In this document: in pieces, positions 25,401 to 33,800 of the stretch
How the letters are laid out: every line of letters begins with the position of its first letter
Numbering within the stretch: position 1 is the first letter of the stretch
The notes under the pieces: model-generated
Seen by the model: the letters and a program-made list of their open reading frames with translations, nothing else
Told to the model about the DNA's origin: nothing
Database searches by the model: none
Source of the DNA: Polyangia bacterium
Lineage (GTDB): Bacteria > Myxococcota_A > Polyangia > Nannocystales > Nannocystaceae
Length of the DNA stretch: 44,451 nt
Direction: 5' to 3'
Assembly (NCBI GenBank): GCA_030431075.1
Contig: JAUIJR010000003.1
Location: 1-44,451, forward strand
Translations under genes and position numbers: made by a program

Positions 25401-25623
25401 GCCCTTGGCCTTCACCGAAGCGCCCCCCGAGGGCATCCCGTATCAGCCCTTCGGCAAGACCCTCGTCGGCGGCATGATCACCTCGACGGTGCTGACTTTG
25501 GTCGTGGTGCCGGTCTGCTACACGCTCTTCGACGACCTGCGAAATACGATGATGGGCTGGTTCAGCCGTCGCTTTCGGGGACGCGATGCGGGGGAGCGAC
25601 CGGCCGGCCGGTCTCAATCGTGA
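22438..25623 (+). CDS. Second RND efflux permease (1061 aa)
   Basis: A standard-length RND transporter opening SRLRDNGVVHTALVRPIT. It has the TM1/beta motif ELIPSGSTAPFMSVQTSYP, the TM4 relay CIGLVVDNSVVVAENI, and the TM10 segment LLGVVVNNAIVLVDFING. It has neither insertion seen in the first permease. Its start overlaps the first permease stop (ATGA). Two different RND subunits behind one adaptor resemble the MdtB-MdtC heteromeric pumps. No outer-membrane factor gene is in the operon, so a TolC-like partner must be elsewhere. The gap to 25714 shows no terminator. Confidence 0.95.
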   Translation: MSRLRDNGVVHTALVRPITMLMIFASILVLGAVAVRAIPLELIPSGSTAPFMSVQTSYPNATAQDVEELITRPLEDALSTTPALDQMSSRSSADGSRVTLIFEGDADMDIAYREVRDRIGRIRGDLPDEVDRVNIEKQSADAIPVAFYGLRWPEAIDEQAQDLIEKHFIQRLERIEGVGMVASWGKQEREIRIEVDRQLAEAANLNIFQLAQQLSQSHFNLASGQIIETEGKFLLRSLAQYQTVEELEEIVVGPNDLRLDDVADVLYDFPDVERHDRWNGQPSMAVFVIKESQANTVEVCDRIQAAVEEAKQDPAFSQFGVQDWFIQGNTIRESLKQVTDSGMQGGILAIFVLLFFLRRARLTVVIAAAIPLSMFMALPVMYFSGQSINLVSLIGLMICIGLVVDNSVVVAENIARYRQRGVGRFAAALHGASEVALPITLATATTMVVFLPAALLSSGPTQFYMIRMVTPICVSLLASLFVALVLIPLAAAFLLDNDVFKAKSESGWRATLMRLDARWKETLGRAYEATFGRLRNVYARLLRASLRRRMDVFMVGLFALMSLAIPMNPQTGVRFVLEQNGGGRQINVSYVVPSDVTLEEEDAFFRTIEAWFAEHREEYGLNGEFIQIEPGFGQINMFFDPPKDGDRPYREIGQEIFDALPVPVGWKKQGDFGDSDGARQSSFPVVLYGADHESVQAAKERLENELLAIEGVESIVGRSSDSSRRDEMHVRLDPTSAQRLGISAGMVGNTIAYALRGSPLPRFTGENGEIDVWIRYQKEDREELRDLLEFKVPTTTNAVVPIRTVTETRVRKGEASLVRNNKRVAALIRLELDPKGRELAVGRVSAFLQSYRLPAGVTFDADEEARAVGDQIGDLLKGMALGAVFIFLLMGFLFESVVLPLSVLPSMPLAFVGVWWFLFLTGSNIDPLASIGLMLLLGVVVNNAIVLVDFINGARAQGLSREEAIVQAGIQRFRPILMTALTTVGGMLPLAFTEAPPEGIPYQPFGKTLVGGMITSTVLTLVVVPVCYTLFDDLRNTMMGWFSRRFRGRDAGERPAGRSQS

Positions 25624-25713
25624 TCTAGACGCCGTTTTTGGGCACGGTTGAGCGCTCGCGCTGATCCATTGTGCGATCGCCGCCGTACACGGGAGGCTCG
25701 ACGCGGAGTCTTC

Positions 25714-26367
25714 ATGTACATGCGCTCACGACCTCTCATGCTCATCTCCTGTCTCTCCATCGCTGCCTTGTTCGCCTGCGGGTCCCCCAAGGACAAAGAC
25801 AGCGAGTCCACCGAGGCCGACGCGGCCACGGCCACCGACTCCAGCGAATCGGCCGAAGCCGAGGGCGACGAGGGCATGTGTCGCAGCGCCCAGACCTCGA
25901 GCGGAACGTCGGGGCAGTGCACCGAGACCGGAGATGGAGACGGAGACGGTGACGGGGATGGAGATGGAGATGGTGACGGTGACGGTGACGGTGACGGGGA
26001 CGGGGACGGCTGCCTCGGCTTGTTCAGCGTGCCCGTCACGGCCTCGGTCATGTCGGGGGATGACGCCTGCGGTCACGAGAGCTTCGTCAGTCTTCCGAGT
26101 CCGCAGACCCTCGATGTCGAGGTGACGCGCACTGGCGTCACCGTCTCCAGCGATGGCGACCCCTGGGTCATGGCGACGGGATCGGCCGACGGCTGCGTAG
26201 TCACGGCCACGGGAACGGGCGAGATCGCCGGCTTCCCGGGCGTCGAGTGCGTCTACATGCTCACGATCGACGCCAGCGGCGTGCTGATCTCGGGGACCTA
26301 CACCTGCGGTACGCAAAGCGAGCTGCCGGGGGGCTGTCCCATCACCTATACGCTCGCGGCGGGCTAG
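25714..26367 (+). CDS. GD-repeat lipoprotein, short
   Basis: A 217-aa predicted lipoprotein starting MYMRSRPLML, with lipobox ALFAC (Cys22). An acidic Ser/Glu/Ala linker and a short Cys-containing stretch lead to a (GD)13 tract, then a domain of about 115 residues with paired Cys (DDACGH, DGCVV, VECVY, YTCGT, GGCPI) and beta-rich sequence (VEVTRTGVTVSSDGDPWVM). The C-terminal domain is not recognised. A GGAG lies 6 bases before ATG 25714; ATG 25720 is also possible. It follows the RND operon but is probably a separate transcript. Confidence 0.8.
   Translation: MYMRSRPLMLISCLSIAALFACGSPKDKDSESTEADAATATDSSESAEAEGDEGMCRSAQTSSGTSGQCTETGDGDGDGDGDGDGDGDGDGDGDGDGDGCLGLFSVPVTASVMSGDDACGHESFVSLPSPQTLDVEVTRTGVTVSSDGDPWVMATGSADGCVVTATGTGEIAGFPGVECVYMLTIDASGVLISGTYTCGTQSELPGGCPITYTLAAG
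25930..26010 (+). repeat. (GD)13-encoding tract
   Basis: 81 bases of GGN-GAY units encode 13 Gly-Asp pairs plus a final Gly, with varied third positions. The tract lies between the lipoprotein linker and the C-terminal domain. Confidence 0.95.
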
Positions 26368-26452
26368 TCTTGCCGGCTGCGTGGGGCCCGAGCGCGAGAC
26401 CGACTGGGCGGGGTAACCTGCCTCGACCCGCCTCGTTGGTGGGCATGCGCCC

Positions 26453-27301
26453 ATGAACCTGCTCAAGAGCCTGTTTTTGTCGGCCTTCGTGACCATGGCC
26501 TTCGTGCTCACCGGGTGGAGCGTGTGGGCCATGGTGCAGGGGGGCTTTGATTGGGGCTGGCTCGGCGTGGCGCTCACGGCCTTGCCGCCCGCCTTGCTCG
26601 TGGCTTGGGGCTACGCCTTCACCTCCCACGCGCGGACCTCGGCCAACTTGCCCGTGGCCATGGGCTCGGTGCTCGCGGGCCTGGGGCTGGCGATCTGGTC
26701 CTTCGTCGACGAGGGGCGCGCGCTCCCCCTGGGTTTGGCCGTGGCGGCGGGGATGAGCTTTTTCGTCTACGACTTTTGGTACTCGCGTCTGGGTCGCGGG
26801 CCGAGCCACATCGAGGTGGGAAAGCGCTTGCCCGCCTTTCGCCTGAAGTCTTCGACGGGGGAGGCGGTCGACTCCAAGGCCCTCGAGGGGGCACCGGCGC
26901 TCCTGATGTTCTACCGGGGGAACTGGTGCCCGCTGTGCATGGCCCAGATCAAAGAGGTCGCGGCCAACTACCGCGGGTTGGCCGAGCGCGGCGTGGCCGT
27001 GTGGATGATCGCGCCGCAGCCCCAAAGCCACACGGCCTCGCTGGCCGCGAAGTTCGACGTGCCCTTTCGCTTCTTGGTCGACGAGGGCAACGCCGCGGCG
27101 CGGGCTTTGGGCATCGCCCACGCGCACGGCGTTCCGGCGGGTCTTCAGGTGCTCGGCTACGACTCAGAGACGGTCTTGCCCACGGTGGTGATCACCGACG
27201 CCGGTGGCAAGGTGATCTGGTCGCACGAGACGGACAACTATCGCGTGCGACCCGAGCCCGAGACTTTCATCGAAGTCCTCGATCGGCACCAAGTGGCTTG
27301 A
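26453..27301 (+). CDS. Membrane-anchored peroxiredoxin/thioredoxin-like protein
   Basis: A 282-aa protein. Residues 5-110 contain about four hydrophobic segments (LFLSAFVTMAFVLTGWSVWA, LGVALTALPPALLVAWGYAF, MGSVLAGLGLAIWSF, LGLAVAAGMSFFVYDFW). A soluble AhpC/TSA-like domain follows, with FYRGNWCPLC (Cys159-x-x-Cys162) as the redox motif. GVAVWMIAPQ and VLPTVVITDAGGKVIW match the fold. It probably reduces peroxides or disulfides at the membrane; which side the domain faces is not certain from sequence. It ends three bases before the stop of the convergent small gene. Confidence 0.85.
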   Translation: MNLLKSLFLSAFVTMAFVLTGWSVWAMVQGGFDWGWLGVALTALPPALLVAWGYAFTSHARTSANLPVAMGSVLAGLGLAIWSFVDEGRALPLGLAVAAGMSFFVYDFWYSRLGRGPSHIEVGKRLPAFRLKSSTGEAVDSKALEGAPALLMFYRGNWCPLCMAQIKEVAANYRGLAERGVAVWMIAPQPQSHTASLAAKFDVPFRFLVDEGNAAARALGIAHAHGVPAGLQVLGYDSETVLPTVVITDAGGKVIWSHETDNYRVRPEPETFIEVLDRHQVA

Positions 27302-27304
27302 GCC

Positions 27305-27673
27305 TCAGTTCGGAGCCGGGCGCGGCTCCGGATTGGGGACCATCGAGCGCCAGCGTTCGGCGGCGTAGCGCTCGGCCGCCATCATCGCGAGCTCGTACTC
27401 GAAGAAGAGCTCCGGCGGGATGGTGGCGATGCCGTTCTCGTCGCTTTCGAGGCCGTAGTTGGCGAGAAAGTCGCAGATCGGGCAGGCGCAGGGCTTGGCC
27501 TCGGCTTCGCCGAACCACGCGGTGAAGATCTGAAGCCCACGCCCCGGCGCAGAAGAGGCGGGGGCGGGGGCACCTTCACAGTTGCGGCGTTGTTCGCGGC
27601 GACGCGTGTGCTTGCGGCGGCGGCGGGCTTGGCGGTCGAGGCGGCGTTTGCGGTGAGCAGCTTTGTTGGACAT
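27305..27673 (-). CDS. Small protein with basic N-terminus and CxCxxC motif, unknown
   Basis: A 122-aa protein. Residues 1-35 are extremely Arg/Lys-rich (RKRRLDRQARRRRKHTRRRE). The C-terminal part carries KPCACPICDFLANYG, a possible metal or redox Cys cluster, followed by an acidic/aromatic helix (PPELFFEYELAMMAAERYAA). AGGTGG lies just upstream of ATG 27673. Family not recognised; a nucleic-acid-binding role for the basic tail is only a guess. Confidence 0.65.
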   Translation of the reverse strand: MSNKAAHRKRRLDRQARRRRKHTRRREQRRNCEGAPAPASSAPGRGLQIFTAWFGEAEAKPCACPICDFLANYGLESDENGIATIPPELFFEYELAMMAAERYAAERWRSMVPNPEPRPAPN

Positions 27674-27771
27674 GCCCACCTCTCGGCCGCGGCCGGGACG
27701 CCTTGCACATCTTTCTCGATTTTCTTTGCGGCCCACCCTAGCTGCGCCGCACGCGTCCGCCTCGAGCCTCG

Positions 27772-28299
27772 TCAGGGGGCGACCCGGGAGAGCACCAAGT
27801 CGAGCAGGGTCGGCAGATCCTCCGGAGCGCAGATGGCACCCGCCTCGTTGGTGGCCTTCACCTCGACCGAGAACACGCTCGCCGATCCGGCGGAGGCCCA
27901 AAGCCCCAGGCCGGCTTGTTCGGTGGGGCCACGACCGCCCGCCACATCGGCTGCGGACGCGGCCTGGCTCGCGTTGGAGTGACGCGCGACCAGCAAGATC
28001 GCCTCGTTGTTCTCCGAGTCGCGGTTGCAGGGGTTGAGTTCGATGCCCTCGAAGCCGGTGGGCTCGAGCGTGATCGCTGCCCCGCAGACGGCCTCGAAGT
28101 CGGCCGGGGTGAGCAGGGCGTCGCAATCGGGATCGGGCACCGAACCCGAGTCGGAACTCTCCGAATCTTCGTCGTCCCCGCCACCGTCACAGGCGGGTGC
28201 AGCCAGCGCCAGGCACACACAGGCGGCGAGAGAGGGCAGCCATCGAAGGGGGGTCCAGACGACGCGAAGCGATTCAGAGCGCGGGCGGAAGTTCACCAC
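27772..28299 (-). CDS. Small lipoprotein, unknown
   Basis: A predicted lipoprotein of about 175 aa. Its hydrophobic segment LPSLAACVCLALAAPAC ends at the likely lipidated Cys37, followed by an acidic Gly/Asp/Ser linker. The mature part has four Cys (DPDCDAL, EAVCGAA, LNPCNRD, GAICAPE) and resembles DUF3558-like sensor lipoproteins only loosely. The start is uncertain: GTG 28299 and GTG 28296 are adjacent, GTG 28344 is further upstream, and no ATG is available. A T-rich stretch upstream on the minus strand (about 28360-28385) could hold the promoter. Confidence 0.7.
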   Translation of the reverse strand: MVNFRPRSESLRVVWTPLRWLPSLAACVCLALAAPACDGGGDDEDSESSDSGSVPDPDCDALLTPADFEAVCGAAITLEPTGFEGIELNPCNRDSENNEAILLVARHSNASQAASAADVAGGRGPTEQAGLGLWASAGSASVFSVEVKATNEAGAICAPEDLPTLLDLVLSRVAP

Positions 28300-28395
28300 C
28301 CCCGTGTACCGCGGCGTCGACACGCAGCAAAGCCTCGGGCGCACACACGAGGGGGCGCGCGCCTCGCAGATATTTTTATGTTCATCGTGCCCACG

Positions 28396-28420
28396 AAAAA
28401 AGCCCCGCCGTAGCGGGGCT
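28396..28420 (-). terminator. Intrinsic terminator of the (GD)70 lipoprotein gene
   Basis: On the minus strand AGCCCCGC (28420-28413) pairs with GCGGGGCT (28408-28401) around a 4-base loop and runs into six T. It lies 27 bases after the gene's stop. Confidence 0.9.
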
Positions 28421-28446
28421 CTCTCCGATCAGTTCACGGCCCGATC

Positions 28447-29631
<1,185 letters not shown>

Positions 29632-29726
29632 GGCGCGCAAGATAGCCACATCCCGTGCGCAGTTCAGCTCCCTTCTCGGAAGCTGGTGCATGGAGCCAAA
29701 TGGGCCGATGCGGCCCGGCGGCCGGG

Positions 29727-30251
29727 TCAGGCCTGGCTATCGAGGTACTGCTCGATGGCTTCGTTGGTCTTTTCGAGGTTCGGCGTGATGAGATTCACGA
29801 TGAACTTCTCGGCTTGCGGCGCGATGCGCTTGGCCATGAACTTGGGGATCCCCGGAACCTTGGTGACGTCGATCTCGAGGTCGCCCTCGAGAACGACGCG
29901 GGTGCCCTCGCCCTCGGCGATGAGACGGGTGCTGCCCGCGCAGCGCACGGCCTCGGTGAAGACTCGGGTCGAGATGCGCCACTCGCAGTGCTGGGTGTCC
30001 GCGTGCCAGGCGGCGAAGTCGTCCCAGCGCAGATGCTCGGGCTTGACGAAAGAGCGCGCGACCTTGGGAATCTCGCTGCCCGAGACCCACTCGTTGTGCA
30101 GACGAACGATGCTGCCCTCTTCGCGACGGTCGAGCACGTTGATCTCCTTGATGTCCGGCAAGAAGGCGGCCACGTCGGGCATCTTGTCGCGGTAGGCGGC
30201 GAAGACGGCGTCGACGGGGTGCTTGATCAAGGACTCCGAGCGCATGCGCAT
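29727..30251 (-). CDS. SRPBCC/START-like (DUF2505-type) protein
   Basis: A 174-aa soluble protein starting [20 protein letters not shown], the usual opening strand-helix of the helix-grip (Bet v1/START-like) fold. Later features [18 protein letters not shown] and [13 protein letters not shown] fit the beta-sheet, followed by a long C-terminal helix. These proteins bind hydrophobic ligands or lipids. It lies 46 bases after the M48 peptidase gene on the same strand, probably the last gene of that operon. ATG 30245 is an alternative start. Confidence 0.75.
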   Translation of the reverse strand: MRMRSESLIKHPVDAVFAAYRDKMPDVAAFLPDIKEINVLDRREEGSIVRLHNEWVSGSEIPKVARSFVKPEHLRWDDFAAWHADTQHCEWRISTRVFTEAVRCAGSTRLIAEGEGTRVVLEGDLEIDVTKVPGIPKFMAKRIAPQAEKFIVNLITPNLEKTNEAIEQYLDSQA

Positions 30252-30297
30252 GGCCGGCGGAGTGTGCAGGGGCGAGCCCCGCGAAGCAAGCGCTGCC

Positions 30298-31158
30298 TCA
30301 GCTACGGCAGATCCGGGCGAACTCGCCGCTTTGCACCCACTCGTCGAGGTGTTTGGCTCGGAGGATCGGGAAGGGGTGGGTTCGCCAGGCCGTGATCAAG
30401 AACTTATAGGCGCGGTCGAGGTTCGAGTCGTCGCGTTCTTCGTAGGCACGGATCTGCTCGACGAAGGCGTCTTTGTCCATCTCGTCGAAGAGCGACATGG
30501 CCCCCCCGGCCATCTTCATGAACACCCGCGTGGCGACTTCGGGGTCTTGGACGCACATCAAGGCAGCCCGATCCGCCGAGAGCTCGGCCTTGCGATACCA
30601 GTCGTAGAGCGGCAAGGCCAGACCACTGCCGACCAGACTCCCAAGTCCCAAAGTCGCACGACCGACCACGTCCAAGATGGTCTTCAGGTTCTCGGCGACC
30701 ACGGTGTACAGCACGTGCCTGCACTTGATGTGCCCCAGTTCGTGGGCGATGACGAAGAGGCGCTCCTCTTCGTCGAGCATGTCGAGTAGACCCGAGCTCA
30801 GCACCATGAAGGGACGCGTGTGCCCGTAGGTGTAGGCGTTGAAGTCGTACTGCATCGAGACGTACATCTCGGGTTCGGGCAGGTCGAGGATCTTGCAGCC
30901 CCACTGCAGGTACTTGTGCAGCTTGGGGAACATCTTGTCGGTCACGCGAACGTTGTCGGCGATGTTCTGTAGGTAGAAGACGCGCTCCAGCCCGTACTCC
31001 ATGACCTTGCGGACGAGGGTGTCCAAGCCCGGTACCGCGGCCAAAGACTCCGTCGCCTTGACGTCCCAGGGGTGCATGAAGGTGTCGGCCTTCAACCCGG
31101 GGAAGGTCTTGAGCTTGCGGCGCTTGGGCTCGGGCTCGGGCGAATCGGCTCCGCTCAT
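30298..31158 (-). CDS. M48-family zinc metallopeptidase
   Basis: A 286-aa protein with zinc motif HELGH at 139-143 (LFVIAHELGHIKCRH) and third ligand Glu192 in AELSADRAAL, the M48 (HtpX/Oma1/CAAX protease) pattern. The upstream segments NAYTYG and FMVLSSGLLDMLDEEE are typical of the family. Only one moderately hydrophobic stretch (about 162-184) is visible, so it lacks the multi-pass architecture of HtpX. Its ATG overlaps the stop of the esterase gene (ATGA), indicating translational coupling. Confidence 0.93.
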   Translation of the reverse strand: MSGADSPEPEPKRRKLKTFPGLKADTFMHPWDVKATESLAAVPGLDTLVRKVMEYGLERVFYLQNIADNVRVTDKMFPKLHKYLQWGCKILDLPEPEMYVSMQYDFNAYTYGHTRPFMVLSSGLLDMLDEEERLFVIAHELGHIKCRHVLYTVVAENLKTILDVVGRATLGLGSLVGSGLALPLYDWYRKAELSADRAALMCVQDPEVATRVFMKMAGGAMSLFDEMDKDAFVEQIRAYEERDDSNLDRAYKFLITAWRTHPFPILRAKHLDEWVQSGEFARICRS

Positions 31159-32012
31159 GGCTTGGACCCCTCGGCGGCGGTGCCGACCTCGAGCTCGCGG
31201 GCGCGTGCGTCGACGGACTGGCGTAGCAACTCGAAGAGCTCGGCGCGCATTGCCGGGGGAATGGCATGTTGAACGCCGGGGTAGGGGTGCAAGCTGGCCG
31301 GCCAGCCGCGGGCCCGCAGGGCTTCGACGGCGGCCTCGGTCGGCGGGAACTTGACGGCCGGGTCGTCGGTGCCGTGCAAGGCGACGAGGGTCGGCGCGCC
31401 CTCCGGGGCAGACTCTGGCCACAGGGGCGGGGGGAGCCAGCCGCCGACGGCCACCGCCGCGTCCACGCGTCGGGGGTGACGCGTGGCCAACGTAAAGGTG
31501 AGCATGCCGCCTTGGGAAAAGCCGGTCACGATCACCTCGTCCGCCTCGGGCCGCTGCTCGGCGAGTTTGGCGAGGCCGGCCTCGATGGCATCGGCCGCAC
31601 GAACGATCCCTTGCGCGAGACCTTCGACGTCCGGGTCGCGTGCGCGAATGGGGAACCATGACCAGCCCGGCTCGTGGGGGTCGAGGGCCCGCGGAATGAT
31701 GAAGCGGGCGGGTCGATCGAACCCCTCGACGAGGCCGACGAAACCCTCGGGCGAGTCGCCGAGGCCGTGGATGGCGACGACGATCGGGACGCGGTCTTCG
31801 AAGCGGGCACCCCCACTCATCAGTTCGAGGTAGTGCAGCTCCCCGACTTGTCCCTCTCGACGGTCGCTGGGCCCGGGAGCTTCGCCCGGCACCTGCGCAC
31901 TTGCGCCGCTCGGCGCCGCGTCTCGTGTGGGCGGGGGCACGCGGGACGGGGCCGACGCCGGACCGGCGTCGCAAGCGATGAGGAGGGCAAAAAGCCAGGG
32001 GAGGCCGCGCAC
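31155..32012 (-). CDS. Alpha/beta-hydrolase esterase lipoprotein (carboxylesterase/phospholipase type)
   Basis: A 285-aa protein read from GTG 32012 (VRGLPWLFALLIAC), with Cys14 as a likely lipidation site and a Pro/Ala-rich linker. The hydrolase domain shows IVVAIHGLGDSPEGF (oxyanion region), nucleophile elbow VTGFSQGGML, acid VALHGTDDP and catalytic His YPGVQHAIP, as in the acyl-protein thioesterase/carboxylesterase family. It is probably attached to a membrane outside the cytoplasm. First gene of the operon with the M48 peptidase and the SRPBCC protein. The gene start faces the divergent Gly-rich lipoprotein across 97 bases. Confidence 0.85.
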   Translation of the reverse strand: MRGLPWLFALLIACDAGPASAPSRVPPPTRDAAPSGASAQVPGEAPGPSDRREGQVGELHYLELMSGGARFEDRVPIVVAIHGLGDSPEGFVGLVEGFDRPARFIIPRALDPHEPGWSWFPIRARDPDVEGLAQGIVRAADAIEAGLAKLAEQRPEADEVIVTGFSQGGMLTFTLATRHPRRVDAAVAVGGWLPPPLWPESAPEGAPTLVALHGTDDPAVKFPPTEAAVEALRARGWPASLHPYPGVQHAIPPAMRAELFELLRQSVDARARELEVGTAAEGSKP

Positions 32013-32109
32013 GACGCAAAACTGACACGAGCTGGACGCGGGCTCAACGCCGAAGCGGCGCGCGCGCGCAGCCCGATGCCGTAAACTGCTTCGGCGTTCT
32101 GGTTCCTTC

Positions 32110-33711
32110 ATGGCTCGACTCGATCGTATTCCCTCGCATCTCTTCTTGGTCACCTCTTTGCTGGGCGTGGGGGCCAGTGGCGGCTGCGCCGGCGCCGGCG
32201 GCACGGGCAACGCCAACAGCGCGACCTTCGACACGAGCGCGAGTGAGAGCGGATCGGAGAGCGGCGAGGCCAGCGACACGGGCGAGGCCGAAGCCGGGGA
32301 TGGAGACGGCGACGGCGATGGCGACGAGCCTTGTCCCGAGGACTACACCCCCGCACCCGAAGAGCGCCCCCCGCTGGGTTGTGCGATCTTCGTCGACGCC
32401 GCGACCGGCTTGGACATCAACCCCGGGACGCGGGGCCTACCGGTGCGCACCTTGGCCGCGGGGATCGACCTGGCGACGAGCGAGGGCAAGCCGGTCGTGC
32501 TGGCCAGCGCAGGCACCTACGCCGAGTCGGTCCAGCTCGCCGACGGAGTGAGCCTCTTTGGGGGCTACGATCGCAGCGACTGGTCGGTGGGTATCGAGCC
32601 TTCGATCGTCGACTCGCCCGACCCCGTGGCCTTGCGGGCCGAGGCCATCGCCTCGCCGACGATCGTGCAGGACTTCGAGTTCGCGGCCGCGGATGCGGTG
32701 GTGCCGGGACAAGCGTCGATCGGCATCGAGGTGATCGACAGCAGCAACCTCTACTTGATCGAGGCGCAGTTCGCCGCGGGTCGAGGGGGCACGGGTTCAA
32801 ACGGGGGCACCGGTTCCACCGGAAGCCCGGGCGCGATGGGCTCCGACGGTGGCCAGGCCTGCGACGGCTGCAGTGGTGGCGGACAAAAGGGGATGGCCGG
32901 GGTCGGATGTACCGCGGCCGAAAATGGCGGCGCCGGTGGCATGGGGGGTTACGGAAACAACTCCGGCATGGCCGGGGATCCGGGTGGAGGTCCGGGCGCG
33001 GGTACAGGCGGCAGCGGCGGTGGCGGCAACGGTGACCTGTGCGCCTTTGGGTGCGACAGCGGCGGCAACGGCGGGCCGGGAGGTGTCGGCGCCGAGGGGG
33101 GGCGCGGCATGGCGGGACTCGGCGGCGATGGTCTCGGCATGCTGACGAGCGCGGGGTGGCTGCCGAGTGACGGCGACGACGGGACCGCGGGGACGAACGG
33201 TGCCGGCGGCGGCGGCGGAGGCGGTGGCGGTGGATCGGACTGCTGCATCAACGACCGCGGTGGCGGCGGAGGCGGAGGCGGCGGAGGCGGCTGCGCCGGC
33301 CAAGGCGGCAGCGGCGGCGGCGGAGGCGGAGCGAGCTTCGGCATGCTGACGATCAACAGCAGCGTGGACCTGCGGCGCGTCACCTTGAGTTCGGAACAAG
33401 GCGGGGCTGGAGGCAGTGGCGGAGACCCCGGCCTCGGAGGCATGGGCGGCCCGGGCACGGACGGCGGCGCGAGTGCGGATGACGGCGGACCTGGAGGCAC
33501 CGGAGGCGCCGGAGGCATGGGTGGCGATGGCGGACCGGGAGGCGGAGGCGGTGGTGGGCCGAGCTACGCTTTGTTCAGTGACTCGGCCTCGACTCTCGAG
33601 ATCGGGCCGAACGTCGCCTACCTGCCGGGCATCGGCGGGGCAGGTGGTACGAGCCAACAAAACGCAGGTGCGAGCGGCGAGTCGGGCGAGACCAACTTGC
33701 CCATGCCCTGA
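32110..33711 (+). CDS. Glycine-rich (PGRS-like) lipoprotein with short GD tract
   Basis: A 533-aa predicted lipoprotein (GASGGC, Cys26). After a Ser/Glu linker and a (GD)5 tract (32296-32325) comes a region with DUF1565-like features (GCAIFVDAATGLDINPGT, VRTLAAGIDLA, SAGTYAESVQLADGVSLFGGY), as in right-handed beta-helix surface proteins. From about residue 224 to 500 the sequence is dominated by Gly-Gly-X repeats (GGTGSNGGTG, GGGGGGGGG), like mycobacterial PGRS or polyglycine-II modules. It is probably a large surface or matrix lipoprotein. Cys pairs (CDGCSG, DCCIND) lie inside the Gly region. Confidence 0.85.
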   Translation: MARLDRIPSHLFLVTSLLGVGASGGCAGAGGTGNANSATFDTSASESGSESGEASDTGEAEAGDGDGDGDGDEPCPEDYTPAPEERPPLGCAIFVDAATGLDINPGTRGLPVRTLAAGIDLATSEGKPVVLASAGTYAESVQLADGVSLFGGYDRSDWSVGIEPSIVDSPDPVALRAEAIASPTIVQDFEFAAADAVVPGQASIGIEVIDSSNLYLIEAQFAAGRGGTGSNGGTGSTGSPGAMGSDGGQACDGCSGGGQKGMAGVGCTAAENGGAGGMGGYGNNSGMAGDPGGGPGAGTGGSGGGGNGDLCAFGCDSGGNGGPGGVGAEGGRGMAGLGGDGLGMLTSAGWLPSDGDDGTAGTNGAGGGGGGGGGGSDCCINDRGGGGGGGGGGGCAGQGGSGGGGGGASFGMLTINSSVDLRRVTLSSEQGGAGGSGGDPGLGGMGGPGTDGGASADDGGPGGTGGAGGMGGDGGPGGGGGGGPSYALFSDSASTLEIGPNVAYLPGIGGAGGTSQQNAGASGESGETNLPMP

Positions 33712-33800
33712 ACGCGTGACCCCCTCGTGTCCCCCAATGGTGAGGGGGAATCGCCCCCGTTCGACGCGTTGAGGCGGCGTCGTGCGGCTCGCGCGGCGCC

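Noticed and set aside
32797-33660. Ala- and Pro-rich ORFs antisense to the glycine-rich lipoprotein
   Set aside because: They are complementary readings of GGN-rich sequence (Pro/Ala/Thr codons), with no motif or start signal.
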